The notes below the pieces were generated by a model. That model did no database searches, was not told the DNA's origin, and was given only the letters and a program-made list of their open reading frames with translations. Made by a program: the position numbers and the translations under genes. Shown in pieces: positions 17,612 through 28,854 of a stretch of 58,355 nucleotides of DNA (the stretch's first letter is position 1; each line of letters starts with the position of its first letter). Source of the stretch: Mycobacterium sp. GA-1841 (GTDB lineage: Bacteria > Actinomycetota > Actinomycetes > Mycobacteriales > Mycobacteriaceae); contig NZ_MBEQ01000057.1 in NCBI RefSeq assembly GCF_001954135.1, forward strand, positions 1 to 58,355, read 5' to 3'.

Positions 17612-18917
17612 TTCAGCTGTCCGTACCTATGTGCTCGACACTTCCGTGTTGCTGTCCGATCCCTGGGCATGCACGCGGTTCGCCGAGCATGAAGTGGTGG
17701 TCCCGCTGGTCGTGATCAGCGAGCTGGAGGCCAAACGGCATCACCACGAGCTGGGCTGGTTCGCCCGGCAGGCACTGCGGATGTTCGATGATCTGCGGCT
17801 CGAACATGGGCGGCTGGATCAGCCGATTCCCGTTGGCGCAGAAGGCGGCACGCTGCAGGTCGAGTTGAATCACATCGACCCGACGGTGTTGCCCGCAGGG
17901 TTTCGCACCGAGACCAACGACACTCGGATCCTCGCATGTGCCGCCAACCTCGCCGCGGAGGGCAAGCACGTCACGCTGGTGAGCAAGGACATTCCGCTGC
18001 GGGTCAAGGCCGGCGCGGTGGGTCTGGCCGCCGACGAGTACCACGCCCAGGACGTGGTGGTGTCCGGCTGGACGGGCATGGCCGAACTCGACGTGGCGGC
18101 CGAGGAGATCGACACGCTGTTCGCCGATGGCGAGATCGATCTGGCCGAGGCGCGGGATCTGCCCTGCCACACCGGAATTCGGTTGCTGGGTGGTAGCTCG
18201 TCGGCGCTCGGCCGGGTCACCGCCGAGAAGCGGGTACAGCTGGTGCGTGGTGATCGCGAAGTGTTCGGCCTCCGGGGAAGGTCAGCCGAACAGCGCGTCG
18301 CCCTCGATCTGCTGCTCGACGAATCCGTCGGCATCGTCTCGCTCGGCGGCAAGGCGGGCACCGGTAAATCCGCGCTGGCCCTGTGCGCCGGATTGGAAGC
18401 GGTGCTGGAACGCCGGACCCAGCGCAAGGTGGTGGTGTTCCGCCCGCTGTACGCGGTCGGCGGCCAAGACCTCGGCTACCTGCCCGGCAGCGAGAGCGAC
18501 AAGATGGGGCCCTGGGCCCAGGCTGTCTTCGACACCCTCGAAGGGCTGGCCAGCCCGGCGGTGCTGGAGGAGGTGCTCTCCCGCGGAATGCTGGAAGTGC
18601 TTCCGCTGACCCACATTCGGGGCCGCTCGCTGCACGATTCGTTCGTCATCGTCGACGAGGCGCAGTCACTGGAGCGCAACGTGCTGCTGACCGTGCTGTC
18701 CCGGCTGGGGGCGGGATCACGGGTGGTGCTCACCCACGATGTGGCTCAGCGCGACAACCTCAGGGTCGGTCGCCACGACGGCGTCGCGGCGGTCATCGAG
18801 AAACTCAAAGGCCACCCGCTGTTCGCCCACATCACCCTGCAGCGCAGCGAACGCTCGCCGATCGCCGCCCTGGTCACCGAGATGCTGGAGGAGTTCAGCC
18901 CCGGGGCGTTGCCCTGA
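17604..18917 (+). CDS. phoH2: PhoH2: PIN-domain ribonuclease fused to PhoH ATPase
   Basis: A 437-residue fusion. Residues 1-150 are a PIN domain with the acidic active-site residues in [32 protein letters not shown] and LVSKDIPLR. Residues 230-437 are a PhoH/RecA-like helicase domain with Walker [14 protein letters not shown] and Walker [12 protein letters not shown]. Mycobacterial PhoH2 is a sequence-specific RNA helicase/RNase. The GTG at 17604 overlaps the upstream short ORF, implying coupled translation. Confidence 0.93.
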   Translation: MTDSAVRTYVLDTSVLLSDPWACTRFAEHEVVVPLVVISELEAKRHHHELGWFARQALRMFDDLRLEHGRLDQPIPVGAEGGTLQVELNHIDPTVLPAGFRTETNDTRILACAANLAAEGKHVTLVSKDIPLRVKAGAVGLAADEYHAQDVVVSGWTGMAELDVAAEEIDTLFADGEIDLAEARDLPCHTGIRLLGGSSSALGRVTAEKRVQLVRGDREVFGLRGRSAEQRVALDLLLDESVGIVSLGGKAGTGKSALALCAGLEAVLERRTQRKVVVFRPLYAVGGQDLGYLPGSESDKMGPWAQAVFDTLEGLASPAVLEEVLSRGMLEVLPLTHIRGRSLHDSFVIVDEAQSLERNVLLTVLSRLGAGSRVVLTHDVAQRDNLRVGRHDGVAAVIEKLKGHPLFAHITLQRSERSPIAALVTEMLEEFSPGALP

Positions 18918-18923
18918 GCCGGT

Positions 18924-18972
18924 GATTTGGGTGCGTTCAGTAACGCCAGGCGTTACCGAACGCACCCAAATC
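18924..18972 (+). terminator. Long palindromic hairpin after phoH2
   Basis: A 49-bp inverted repeat with one interior mismatch and essentially no loop, between phoH2 and the deacetylase gene. Confidence 0.6.
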
Positions 18973-18981
18973 GCAGGCCGG

Positions 18982-18987
18982 TAGGCT
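18982..18987 (+). promoter_or_regulatory. -10 element of the deacetylase gene
   Basis: TAGGCT ends 6 bases before the GTG at 18994, suggesting a leaderless transcript and supporting the GTG start. Confidence 0.45.
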
Positions 18988-18993
18988 GCCGGG

Positions 18994-19878
18994 GTGGCGA
19001 GGTTCCCCAACAGTCAGGCGTGGCGGTGGACCGCGATCGGTGTGGCGGCTGCCGTCGTGGTCGTCGTCGTCGGATTGCTCACCGGGCGTATTCACCGTGA
19101 CGGCCCCGACGACGTGGACTGCTCGAAAGAGAAGTGCATCGCGCTCACCTTCGATGACGGGCCCAGCCCCTACACCGACCGGCTGCTGCAGATCCTCAAG
19201 GACAACGACGCCAAGGCCACGTTCTTCGAGATCGGCAACAAGGTCGCGGCCAACCCCGAAGGTGCCAAGCGCGTCGTCGAGGCCGGGATGGAGCTGGGCA
19301 GCCACACCTGGGAACACCCCAACATGACCACCATTCCGCCGCAAGAGATTCCGGCCCAGTTCAGCAAGGCCAGTGACGCGATCGAGGCCGCGACGGGGCA
19401 ACGGCCGAAGTTGGTGCGCACGGCCGGCGGGCTGGTCAACGACCAGGTGCTGGCCGAGGCCCGCAAGCAAGGACTGGCCGACATCAATTGGGACGTCATC
19501 CCGTTCGACTGGGCCAACGACGCCAACACCGCGGCCACCCGCTACATGCTGATGACGCAGATCAAGCCGAACTCGGTGGTGCTGTTTCACGACACCTATT
19601 CGTCCACCGTCGATCTGGTGTACCAGTTCATCCCGGTGCTCAAGGCCAACGGCTATCACCTGGTGACGGTCAGCCACATGCTCGGTGAACGTGAGCCCGG
19701 CTCCAGCTACGGCAGCCGGGAGAACGGCCCGCCCGTGCCACCGGCCGAGGCGCTCAAGGACATTCCGCCGCAGGAGATCCCCGCGCTGCCCGCGACACCG
19801 TCGCCGGCGCCGATGCCGAACTTCCCGATCACCGACATCCCCGGGGCGAACTCCGGAGGCCCGAACAACGGGGCGTGA
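18994..19878 (+). CDS. Membrane-anchored polysaccharide deacetylase (NodB domain)
   Basis: A 294-residue protein with one N-terminal span (residues 12-30, AIGVAAAVVVVVVGLLTG in part) and an extracytoplasmic NodB domain. Motifs: LTFDDGPSPYTD (metal-binding Asp pair), GSHTWEHP (metal His residues), and a C-terminal LFHDTYSSTVDL catalytic segment. A Pro-rich tail follows. It matches Rv1096, reported as a cell-wall glycan deacetylase. Deacetylation of peptidoglycan GlcNAc or MurNAc is likely; the exact substrate is not visible. Confidence 0.88.
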   Translation: MARFPNSQAWRWTAIGVAAAVVVVVVGLLTGRIHRDGPDDVDCSKEKCIALTFDDGPSPYTDRLLQILKDNDAKATFFEIGNKVAANPEGAKRVVEAGMELGSHTWEHPNMTTIPPQEIPAQFSKASDAIEAATGQRPKLVRTAGGLVNDQVLAEARKQGLADINWDVIPFDWANDANTAATRYMLMTQIKPNSVVLFHDTYSSTVDLVYQFIPVLKANGYHLVTVSHMLGEREPGSSYGSRENGPPVPPAEALKDIPPQEIPALPATPSPAPMPNFPITDIPGANSGGPNNGA

Positions 19879-19896
19879 GACGCACATCGCGTCGGT

Positions 19897-19916
19897 TTGA
19901 GGACCAAAGACCCTAA
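19897..19916 (+). promoter_or_regulatory. DosR (DevR) box upstream of the nitroreductase-USP-devRS operon
   Basis: TTGAGGACCAAAGACCCTAA agrees with the 20-bp DosR consensus (TTSGGGACTWWAGTCCCSAA) at about 16 positions and lies 33 bases before the ATG. Confidence 0.6.
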
Positions 19917-19948
19917 CCGGCGGGCTCGGGCACGACGAGGCTTGAAGC

Positions 19949-20929
19949 ATGCCCGAGACGATGTTCGACTCAGCAGTTCTCACCAACGCTGTGCAGCTGG
20001 CATCGCGTGCCCCGTCGCTGCACAACACCCAACCGTGGCGCTTGGTCGCCGGCAGTGACGGCGTACAACTGCACCTCGACCAGAACCGCGTGGTCACTGC
20101 CACGGACCGGTCCGCGCGTGAGGCGATCATCAGCTGCGGTGTGTTCCTGGACCATCTGCGGGTCGCGATGGCGGCGGGAGGTTGGTCGACCCACGTCGAC
20201 CGGTTCCCCAACCCGAACAACCTCGACCATCTGGCGACGGTGCAGTTCTCGGCCATGGAGTTCGTCGCCGAGGCGCACCGCCGGCGGGCAGATGCCATCC
20301 TGGCCCGGCGCACCGACCGGTTGCCGATGGCCGCCTATGCGGACTGGGAGGCTCTCGAACAGGTGCTGCGGATGCGGTTGGGCGAAGGCCCGGTGCACCT
20401 GGACGTATTGGGCGAGGACATGCGCGCCGAAGTGGCCGAGGCCGCGGCGCTGACGGAGTCGCTACGCCTCTACGATTCCGCCTACCATGCTGAACTTGCC
20501 TGGTGGACAACACCGTTCGCCACCGAAGACGGTATCCCGCAGAGTGCGCTGGTGTCGGCCTCCGAAAGTGAGCGGGTCGCGGTGTCCCGCGGGTTCCCGG
20601 TCACCGCGCACAGCGATCGGCGCCCGAGTGTGCATGACGACGCGGCGACCCTGGTGGTGTTGTCCACCGACGGTTACAGCCGGGGCGACGCCCTGGACGC
20701 CGGTGAGGCCCTGTCGGCGCTGCTGCTCGAATGCACCCTGTCGGGCCTGGCCACCTGCCCCGTCAGCCACGTCACCGAACTGCACGCCAGCCGCGACATC
20801 ATCGGCACCCTGATCAACCGCGACGCCTGCCCGCAGCTGCTGATCCGGATCGGAATCGCCCCGACCCTCACCGACTCACCCCCGCCCACGCCCCGCCGTG
20901 CCGTCGACACCTTCCTGACCTTCGAATAG
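19949..20929 (+). CDS. Acg-family nitroreductase-like protein (dormancy locus)
   Basis: A 326-residue nitroreductase-fold protein of the mycobacterial Acg group (Rv2032, Rv3127, Rv3131). The N-terminal LASRAPSLHNTQPWRL motif carries FMN-contact residues, RRTDRLPM lies in the middle, and the C-terminus has SGLATCPVSHVTEL and CPQLLIRIG. Acg proteins belong to the DosR regulon; their reaction is unclear and Acg itself may only bind FMN. A DosR-like box precedes the gene. Three bases separate it from the USP-like gene, so it leads the devRS operon. Confidence 0.85.
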   Translation: MPETMFDSAVLTNAVQLASRAPSLHNTQPWRLVAGSDGVQLHLDQNRVVTATDRSAREAIISCGVFLDHLRVAMAAGGWSTHVDRFPNPNNLDHLATVQFSAMEFVAEAHRRRADAILARRTDRLPMAAYADWEALEQVLRMRLGEGPVHLDVLGEDMRAEVAEAAALTESLRLYDSAYHAELAWWTTPFATEDGIPQSALVSASESERVAVSRGFPVTAHSDRRPSVHDDAATLVVLSTDGYSRGDALDAGEALSALLLECTLSGLATCPVSHVTELHASRDIIGTLINRDACPQLLIRIGIAPTLTDSPPPTPRRAVDTFLTFE

Positions 20930-20932
20930 GAG

Positions 20933-21382
20933 ATGACCGTGACCGATACCCTGATCGCCCCCGCCCCCACTGATGCTCCGGTCGGCAGCGCGGCCGTCCT
21001 GGTCGAAGCCGATGGCCGCACCGCCGGCAACGACGCGCTGCACGCCGCGATCGAGGAGGCGCTGCGCCGCGGCGCGCCGCTGCGGGTGCTGACCACCTGG
21101 GCGGCGCGGCACCGGGAGATGTACGACGCCACGGCGGTTGCCGACCGTGACCGGCTGTCAGCCGCCCAGCTGGAGCGACGCCTGACCCGGGCGCTGCGCC
21201 GTTCGCCGGACCTCGACGTGCAGCGCATCGACGGGTACGACAGTGCCGCCGAATACCTGGCGGCGCAGCCGGAGTCGGTTCAGGTGCTCGTCGTCCCTGC
21301 CGATCACTGCGATTCGGCCGAACTGCAGGAGGTGCTGGGCCGGACCGGTTGTGCGGTGCTCCCTTGCGATCGGCGCCAGTGA
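20933..21382 (+). CDS. Degenerate single-domain universal-stress-like protein
   Basis: A 149-residue protein in the place of Rv3134c, the USP gene preceding dev[29 protein letters not shown] and a final VLVVPADHC strand fit one USP fold. Rv3134c has two USP domains, whereas this protein has one, and I do not see the GxxGx9GS ATP-binding signature, so it probably does not bind ATP conventionally. AGGAG precedes the ATG. It is cotranscribed with the upstream nitroreductase and devR. Confidence 0.65.
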   Translation: MTVTDTLIAPAPTDAPVGSAAVLVEADGRTAGNDALHAAIEEALRRGAPLRVLTTWAARHREMYDATAVADRDRLSAAQLERRLTRALRRSPDLDVQRIDGYDSAAEYLAAQPESVQVLVVPADHCDSAELQEVLGRTGCAVLPCDRRQ

Positions 21383-21398
21383 TTGTGAGACTCGGGGG

Positions 21399-22043
21399 AT
21401 GATCAGAGTATTCCTGGTCGACGACCACGAGGTGGTGCGTCGCGGGCTGATCGACCTGCTCAGCGCGGATCCGGAACTCGACGTGATCGGCGAGGCGGAC
21501 TCGGTGGCGCAGGCCATGGCCCGGGTGCCGGCCGTGGCACCCGACGTCGCGGTGCTCGACGTCCGGTTACCGGACGGCAACGGGATCGAGCTGTGCCGGG
21601 ATCTGTTGTCGCGCATGCCGGATCTGCGTTGCCTGATGCTGACGTCGTTCACTTCCGACGAGGCCATGCTCGATGCGATCCTCGCCGGTGCCAGCGGCTA
21701 CGTCGTCAAGGACATCAAGGGCATGGAGCTGGCCCAGGCGATCAAGGACGTCGGCGCCGGCAAGTCCCTGTTGGACAATCGCGCGGCCACAGCGCTGATG
21801 GCCAAACTGCGCGGGGATGCCGAGCGTTCCGACCCGCTGGCCGGGCTGACCCAGCAGGAGCGGGTCCTGCTCGACCTGCTGGGGGAGGGGTTGACGAACC
21901 GGCAGATCGCGGCCCGGATGTTCCTTGCCGAGAAGACCGTCAAGAACTACGTGTCCCGGCTCCTGGCCAAACTCGGCATGCAACGACGCACCCAGGCCGC
22001 GGTGTTCGCCTCCACGCTGGACCGGCACCGACCCCAGGTTTGA
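21399..22043 (+). CDS. devR: Hypoxia response regulator DevR/DosR
   Basis: A 214-residue NarL/FixJ-type regulator. The receiver domain has DD at residues 8-9, the phosphoacceptor D54 in [11 protein letters not shown], the conserved Thr in MLTSFTSDE and K104-type lysine in [11 protein letters not shown]-terminal LuxR HTH follows ([20 protein letters not shown]). In mycobacteria DevR, phosphorylated by DevS/DosT, activates the dormancy regulon under hypoxia, NO or CO. It lies 16 bases after the USP gene and 18 before devS. The adjacent DosR-like box implies autoregulation. Confidence 0.92.
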   Translation: MIRVFLVDDHEVVRRGLIDLLSADPELDVIGEADSVAQAMARVPAVAPDVAVLDVRLPDGNGIELCRDLLSRMPDLRCLMLTSFTSDEAMLDAILAGASGYVVKDIKGMELAQAIKDVGAGKSLLDNRAATALMAKLRGDAERSDPLAGLTQQERVLLDLLGEGLTNRQIAARMFLAEKTVKNYVSRLLAKLGMQRRTQAAVFASTLDRHRPQV

Positions 22044-23792
<1,749 letters not shown>

Positions 23793-23798
23793 TGCGGG

Positions 23799-24752
23799 TC
23801 AGAGGGCAGGGCGCCGCGGGGTGGCGGGCAGCGGTGCGGCCTGCTCGGCCGGCCAGCCGATCCGGATCAGCATCTGCGGGTACTCCCGGCCGTCGAAGAA
23901 CTCCTCGCGCAGCGCCGAACGGGTGTCGGGTACCTCCAACGGTTCGGTGATCGGGCACGTCGCCAGGCCCAGTGCGGTCGCGGTGAGCAGCACGAGGCTG
24001 GTGGCCTCCCCGGCCCGCAGCCGCGCCTGTGCATCGTCGGCGTGGGTGCCCAGCGCCAGGACCGCGGAGTTCTCGATCGCGCCGGGCTGTTCGGGTGGTT
24101 GGGCCAGGGCCGGTCCGGCGAAGACCCGGCCCGGCATCATCGCGGCGTGATCCGGTGCTGGGGTGCTGTGTGCGGGAACGCCGGCCAGCGAGCGGTAACG
24201 ACCACTCCACCGGGTCAGCTCGGTGAGGTAGGCATCATCGCTGATGTGTTTGGAAATCGCCTGTTCGACAAGGCCGTTGAGTTGTTCGATCGACTCCACC
24301 CGGCGCATCGTCACACCCATCCGGGCGCCCCGCATCCCGATCAGCGCGACGTCGGCGGGACAGACCTCGGTGCTGCCGTAGTGGCGCCGGTCGGTGCGGC
24401 GGCGGCCGATCGCAGCGGCCAGCTTGAGGTCGGCCTCGCTCGGTGGACCGGGTGTCACGGTGATGCGGGCGAGGTGGTGCGGATCGTTCGGATCGGGGAA
24501 CCGCTGCACGGTGGCGCGCCACCCCAGGGAGGCGAGCGCGACGACGCAATGATGCAGCGTCGCGCCGCAACTGAGCATCAGATCGCGGCTGTCGGGATCG
24601 GTGGCGGGTAGGTGCAGGCTCCGGTCGGCATACAGGTTCAGGCTGTCGGTACCGTCGATTCGCCAGCGCCAGGGCTGCGAATTGTGTACCGACGGCGCGC
24701 GCACTGCCATCGACAGGGCGGTCTGCAGCGTCGTCGCGTCGGGAAAGCTCAC
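23799..24752 (-). CDS. Second Acg-family nitroreductase-like protein
   Basis: A 317-residue paralogue of the gene at 19949. It shares AVRAPSVHNSQPWRW, RRTDRRHYG, LGLATCPITEPLEV and YPQMLIRIGWP. The GTG at 24752 gives the expected N-terminus, but its GGAGGG is nearly adjacent to the codon; the ATG 15 codons later is a weaker alternative. A DosR-like box lies 32 bases upstream, so it is probably coregulated with the devRS operon it faces. The exact reaction is unknown. Confidence 0.83.
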   Translation of the reverse strand: MSFPDATTLQTALSMAVRAPSVHNSQPWRWRIDGTDSLNLYADRSLHLPATDPDSRDLMLSCGATLHHCVVALASLGWRATVQRFPDPNDPHHLARITVTPGPPSEADLKLAAAIGRRRTDRRHYGSTEVCPADVALIGMRGARMGVTMRRVESIEQLNGLVEQAISKHISDDAYLTELTRWSGRYRSLAGVPAHSTPAPDHAAMMPGRVFAGPALAQPPEQPGAIENSAVLALGTHADDAQARLRAGEATSLVLLTATALGLATCPITEPLEVPDTRSALREEFFDGREYPQMLIRIGWPAEQAAPLPATPRRPAL

Positions 24753-24784
24753 CCCTCCAGCGTGCGCCGCCGCCCTCCGGCCGG

Positions 24785-24804
24785 GTAGGGCAAAAAGTCC
24801 TTTG
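24785..24804 (-). promoter_or_regulatory. DosR-like box upstream of the second nitroreductase
   Basis: Minus-strand CAAAGGACTTTTTGCCCTAC preserves the GGACTT and GCCC half-sites of the DosR core (GGGACTTNNGNCCC, one mismatch). Its distance to the start codon (32 bases) matches the box at 19897. Confidence 0.5.
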
Positions 24805-24805
24805 C

Positions 24806-24863
24806 CGAGCAGACATAAAACTGCCCCTCTTCCGAAGAAAAGGGGCAGTTTTATGTCTGCTCG
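24806..24863. terminator. Long hairpin between the second nitroreductase gene and fumC
   Basis: Perfect 23-bp arms (24806-24828 and 24841-24863) with a 12-base loop. It lies just after the fumC stop in the transcribed direction and just before the nitroreductase promoter, insulating the two. Confidence 0.75.
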
Positions 24864-24873
24864 CGCAGGGAAA

Positions 24874-26289
24874 TCAGCCCTGCTGCTTGACCTTCGCCAT
24901 GGCGAGCACGTCGAGGCGCTTGTCCAGCTCGGCCTCGGAGAGCTTGTCACCGATCAGGCCGCGGTCGATCACAGTCTGGCGGATGGTCTTCTTCTCCTTC
25001 AGCGCCTGCTTGGCGACCTTGGCGGCCTCCTCGTAGCCGATCGCCGAGTTCAGCGGCGTCACGATCGACGGCGACGACTCGGCCAAAGTGCGCAGGTGCT
25101 CCTCGTTGGCCACCAGGCCGTCGATGCACTTCTCGGCGAACAGCCGAGACACGTTGGACAGCAGCGTGAACGACTCCAGCACGTTGCGCGCCATCATCGG
25201 GATGTACACGTTGAGCTCGAACGCACCCGAGAGACCGCCGACGGTGACGGCAGCGTCGTTGCCGATGACCTGCGCGGCCACCTGGGTAACCGCCTCGGGC
25301 AGAACGGGATTGACCTTGCCCGGCATGATCGAGCTGCCCGGCTGCAGGTCCGGCAGCTGGATCTCACCGAGACCGGTCAACGGGCCCGAACCCATCCAGC
25401 GCACGTCGTTGGCGATCTTGGTCAGCGAGGCGGCGATGGTCTTCAGCGCACCGGAAGCCTCGACCAGACCGTCGCGGGCCGCCTGTGCCTCGAACGAGTC
25501 TGCGGCGGTACGCAATTCGGCCAGACCGGTCTGGTTCACCAGCACCTCGACCACCTTGGGGCCGAAGCCGTCGGGGGCGTTGAGTCCGGTGCCGACGGCG
25601 GTGCCGCCGATCGCGAGCTCGCCGAGGCGCGGCAGGGTCGCGCGAACGCGTTCGATGCCGGCCTCGATCTGCCGGGCGTAGCCGCCGAACTCCTGGCCCA
25701 GCGTCACCGGTACCGCGTCCATCAGGTGGGTGCGGCCCGACTTCACCACGGTCTTCCACTGCTTGGCCTTGGCGGCCAGCGACTCGTGCAGCACCTCGAG
25801 CGCCGGGATCAGGTGGCGCACAGCGGCTTCGGTGGCCGCGATGTGGGTGGCGGTCGGGAACGTGTCGTTGGAGCTCTGCGACATGTTCACATCGTCGTTG
25901 GGGTGAACGGTCACGCCGTTGCGCGCGGCGATCGAGGCGATCACCTCATTGGCATTCATGTTCGAGCTGGTGCCCGAGCCGGTCTGGAACACGTCGATCG
26001 GGAACTGGTCGTCGTGCAGTCCGTCGGCGATCTCACCGGCTGCTGCGATGATGGCGTCGGCCTTCTCGGCGGCCAGCAGGCCCAGGTCCTTGTTGACCTG
26101 CGCGCAGGCCGCCTTCAGCAGGCCCAGGGCCCGGATCTGCGTGCGTTCCAGCCCGCGGAACGAGATCGGGAAGTTCTCCACGGCACGCTGGGTCTGTGCC
26201 CGCCACAGGGCGTTGACCGGCACCCGGACCTCGCCCATGGTGTCGTGCTCGATGCGGTACTCGACAGCTCCGTCGGTATCGGTGCTCAT
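24874..26289 (-). CDS. fumC: Fumarate hydratase, class II
   Basis: A 471-residue class II fumarase. Motifs: [20 protein letters not shown], and the superfamily signature [20 protein letters not shown] containing the mobile catalytic loop. It hydrates fumarate to L-malate in the TCA cycle as a cytoplasmic tetramer, without an iron-sulfur cluster. This is the Rv1098c position. It lies 18 bases downstream of glpX on the same strand, so an operon is likely. Confidence 0.96.
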   Translation of the reverse strand: MSTDTDGAVEYRIEHDTMGEVRVPVNALWRAQTQRAVENFPISFRGLERTQIRALGLLKAACAQVNKDLGLLAAEKADAIIAAAGEIADGLHDDQFPIDVFQTGSGTSSNMNANEVIASIAARNGVTVHPNDDVNMSQSSNDTFPTATHIAATEAAVRHLIPALEVLHESLAAKAKQWKTVVKSGRTHLMDAVPVTLGQEFGGYARQIEAGIERVRATLPRLGELAIGGTAVGTGLNAPDGFGPKVVEVLVNQTGLAELRTAADSFEAQAARDGLVEASGALKTIAASLTKIANDVRWMGSGPLTGLGEIQLPDLQPGSSIMPGKVNPVLPEAVTQVAAQVIGNDAAVTVGGLSGAFELNVYIPMMARNVLESFTLLSNVSRLFAEKCIDGLVANEEHLRTLAESSPSIVTPLNSAIGYEEAAKVAKQALKEKKTIRQTVIDRGLIGDKLSEAELDKRLDVLAMAKVKQQG

Positions 26290-26307
26290 GTTGCCCTTTC
26301 TGGCGAG

Positions 26308-27336
26308 TTACGGGAGCGGGTAGGCGGCGGTCTTGTCGCCGGTGAAGTCGATGGCCGAGTACTCGTTGAGCTTGGCCAGTCGGTGGTAGGCCTCGATCAT
26401 CCGGACCGTGCCGGACTTGGAGCGCATGACGATGGACTGCGTGGTGCAGCCGCCGGGGTAGTACTGCACGCCCTTGAGCAGGTCACCGTCGGTGACGCCG
26501 GTGGCGCAGAAGAACACGTTCTCACCCGACACGAGGTCTTCGGTGGCCAGCACCCGGTCCAGGTCGTAGCCGGCGTCGATGGCCTTCTGGCGTTCGGCGT
26601 CGTCGGTCGGGGCGAGCTGGGCCTGGATCGCGCCACCCATGCAGCGGATCGCGGCCGCGGCGATGATGCCCTCGGGGGTGCCGCCGATACCGGCCAGGAT
26701 GTCGGTGCCCGAGTTGGGCCGGCAGGCCGAGATGGCGCCGGCGACGTCACCGTCGGTGATCAGGCGGATGCGGGCACCTGCAGCGCGGGCATCCTCGATC
26801 AGCTGGGCGTGCCGCGGCCGGTCCAGGATGCACACCGTCAGGTCGCCCACCCGCGCGCCGCGCACCTTGGCCACCCGCCGGATGTTCTCGCCGATCGGGG
26901 CGGTGATGTCGATGGCGTCCACGCAGTCCGGGCCGACGGCGATCTTGTTCATGTAGAACACCGCCGACGGGTCGAACATCGCGCCGCGCTCGGCGACCGC
27001 GAGCACCGAGATGGCGTTGGGCATGCCCTTGCTCATCAGCGTGGTGCCGTCCACCGGGTCGACGGCGAAGTCGCAGTCCGGTCCGTCGCCGTTGCCGACT
27101 TCTTCCCCGTTGAACAGCATCGGGGCTTCGTCTTTCTCACCCTCGCCGATCACCACGACGCCGCGCATCGACACCGAGTTGACCAGTTCGCGCATGGCGT
27201 CGACGGCGGCCCCGTCACCGCCCTCTTTGTCGCCGCGGCCGACCCAGCGACCTGCGGCCATGGCGCCGGCCTCGGTCACCCGGACGAGCTCGAGGGCAAG
27301 GTTGCGATCCGGGGCTTCCCCCCGCGTGGGACTCAT
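26308..27336 (-). CDS. glpX: Fructose-1,6-bisphosphatase, class II
   Basis: A 342-residue GlpX-type FBPase. The metal/phosphate motif [16 protein letters not shown] lies near residue 90. Other conserved segments are [15 protein letters not shown] and [21 protein letters not shown]. It removes the 1-phosphate from fructose 1,6-bisphosphate in gluconeogenesis; this is the principal FBPase in mycobacteria (Rv1099c). It is followed by fumC on the same strand and is divergent from the DUF4245 gene across 55 bases. Confidence 0.95.
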   Translation of the reverse strand: MSPTRGEAPDRNLALELVRVTEAGAMAAGRWVGRGDKEGGDGAAVDAMRELVNSVSMRGVVVIGEGEKDEAPMLFNGEEVGNGDGPDCDFAVDPVDGTTLMSKGMPNAISVLAVAERGAMFDPSAVFYMNKIAVGPDCVDAIDITAPIGENIRRVAKVRGARVGDLTVCILDRPRHAQLIEDARAAGARIRLITDGDVAGAISACRPNSGTDILAGIGGTPEGIIAAAAIRCMGGAIQAQLAPTDDAERQKAIDAGYDLDRVLATEDLVSGENVFFCATGVTDGDLLKGVQYYPGGCTTQSIVMRSKSGTVRMIEAYHRLAKLNEYSAIDFTGDKTAAYPLP

Positions 27337-27391
27337 GGCCCAGATTGTCCCAGAACGTGGTCAGAGTTTGGGAGCTGGGATACTGACGAGC

Positions 27392-28030
27392 ATGTCCAGT
27401 GAGCCCACCTCCCAGCCCACCCCGGTCCCCAAGCCGGCGAAGTCGCGGTTGTTGCAGGACGGCCGGGACATGTTCTGGTCGATGGCGCCGCTGGTCGTGG
27501 CCTGCATCGTGCTGGCCGGGATGCTGGGCATGTGCTCGCTGCAGGCGGGCGGTCCGGGTGCCGGACCGGCTCCGGAGTTCGATGCCCCGGCGGCGCTGCA
27601 GGCCGACGCCGAGGCGCTGAAGATCCCGATCCGCCTGCCGCAGCTGCCGCAGGGTTGGCAGCCCAACTCCGGTAGCCGCCACGGCATCGACGGCGGTAGG
27701 ACGCTACCCGACGGCCGCCATGAGCGGGCAGTGTCCTCGCGCGTCGGCTACCTGGCGCCCAGCGGCAGATATCTGAGCCTGACCCAGAGCAATGCCGACG
27801 AGGCCGCGCTGGTGGCCTCGATCCAATCGGACTCCTACCCGTCGGGCACCCAAGAGGTCGACGGGGTGACGTGGGTGGTCTACGAGAGCAGCGACCCCGA
27901 GCCGGTGTGGACGACGCGGCTGAGCGGGCCCGCCCAGGTCGCCATCACCGGAGCCGGCGATCCCGACGAGTTCCGTACGCTGGCGAGCGCGACGCAGAAG
28001 CAATCGCCGCTGCCCGTCAAGAGGCCGTGA
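27392..28030 (+). CDS. DUF4245 membrane-anchored protein
   Basis: A 212-residue protein. A short N-terminus leads to one span (about residues 30-50, SMAPLVVACIVLAGMLGMCSL in part), then an extracytoplasmic domain with LPQLPQGWQPNSGS and GVTWVVYESSDPEPVWTTRL. This matches the actinobacterial DUF4245 family at the Rv1100 position. Function is unknown. The ATG at 27392 is chosen because the longer frame runs antisense into glpX. Its stop overlaps the next GTG. Confidence 0.8.
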   Translation: MSSEPTSQPTPVPKPAKSRLLQDGRDMFWSMAPLVVACIVLAGMLGMCSLQAGGPGAGPAPEFDAPAALQADAEALKIPIRLPQLPQGWQPNSGSRHGIDGGRTLPDGRHERAVSSRVGYLAPSGRYLSLTQSNADEAALVASIQSDSYPSGTQEVDGVTWVVYESSDPEPVWTTRLSGPAQVAITGAGDPDEFRTLASATQKQSPLPVKRP

Positions 28031-28854
28031 CGCACTACCGGATGGAGCCCGTGTTGTCGTCGCCAGTTGCAGATCTCACCGGGTGGACCGCGGCCCCGTT
28101 CACCGCCGCCGGCCAGACCTATGACGTGTACCGCAAGGGCGCCGGCCCGGGTGTGGTGCTGATCCCCGAGATCCCCGGCCTGCATCCCGGTGTCCTGGCG
28201 CTGGGTAATCATCTGGTGGACAACGGGTTCACCGTGGCGGCCCCGTCGCTGTTCGGCACGCCGGGTGCGCCTGCGGTGCGGCCCGGAGCCGTCGGGGTGG
28301 TGATGAAAGCCTGCGTGACAAAGGAATTCGCGGCGTTCGCGACGAATGCGGATCGTCCCGTCGCACATTATCTGCGGGCGCTGGCGCGCGACCTGAACGC
28401 CAACACCCCGGGTAAAGGCGTCGGCGTCATCGGGCAGTGCTTCACCGGTGGTTTCGCGCTCGCGGCCGCGGTGGACGACAGTGTGCTGGCACCGGTGCTC
28501 AGCCAGCCCTCGGTCCCGGTGGGGTTGACGGCCAAGCAGAAGCGCGATCCGGGCCTGTCGGAAGCCGAGCTGAAGATCGTCGAACAGCGCGCCGCCAACG
28601 ACGGCTTGTGTGCGCTGGCCCTGCGGTTCAGCCAGGACCGGATGGCCCCGGGGGAGCGGTTCGCCACGCTCAAGGCCCGACTCGGCGATGCCTTCGAGGT
28701 CATCGAGATCGACTCGAAAAAGGGCAATGCACACGACTTCCCGGCCTCGGCGCACTCGGTGCTGACCGACCAGGTGCGTGAGGTCGACGGGCATCCGGCC
28801 TACGAGGCGCGCAAACGGGTGGTCGAGTTTCTCACTCAGCGGCTGAGCGTTTAG
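28027..28854 (+). CDS. Dienelactone hydrolase family protein
   Basis: A 275-residue alpha/beta hydrolase. The nucleophile elbow is GVIGQCFTGGF, with Cys rather than Ser, as in dienelactone hydrolases; HDF near the C-terminus (KKGNAHDFPASAHS) supplies the histidine. The substrate is unknown. The GTG at 28027 shares bases with the preceding stop (GTGA), suggesting coupling to the DUF4245 gene; ATG 28042 is possible. The last 23 bases overlap the convergent AI-2E exporter gene. Confidence 0.78.
   Translation: MTHYRMEPVLSSPVADLTGWTAAPFTAAGQTYDVYRKGAGPGVVLIPEIPGLHPGVLALGNHLVDNGFTVAAPSLFGTPGAPAVRPGAVGVVMKACVTKEFAAFATNADRPVAHYLRALARDLNANTPGKGVGVIGQCFTGGFALAAAVDDSVLAPVLSQPSVPVGLTAKQKRDPGLSEAELKIVEQRAANDGLCALALRFSQDRMAPGERFATLKARLGDAFEVIEIDSKKGNAHDFPASAHSVLTDQVREVDGHPAYEARKRVVEFLTQRLSV

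Noticed and set aside
24601..27402. A 933-residue plus-strand frame
   Set aside because: It is the antisense shadow of the nitroreductase, fumC and glpX genes, with repetitive His/Arg/Gly composition and no domain.
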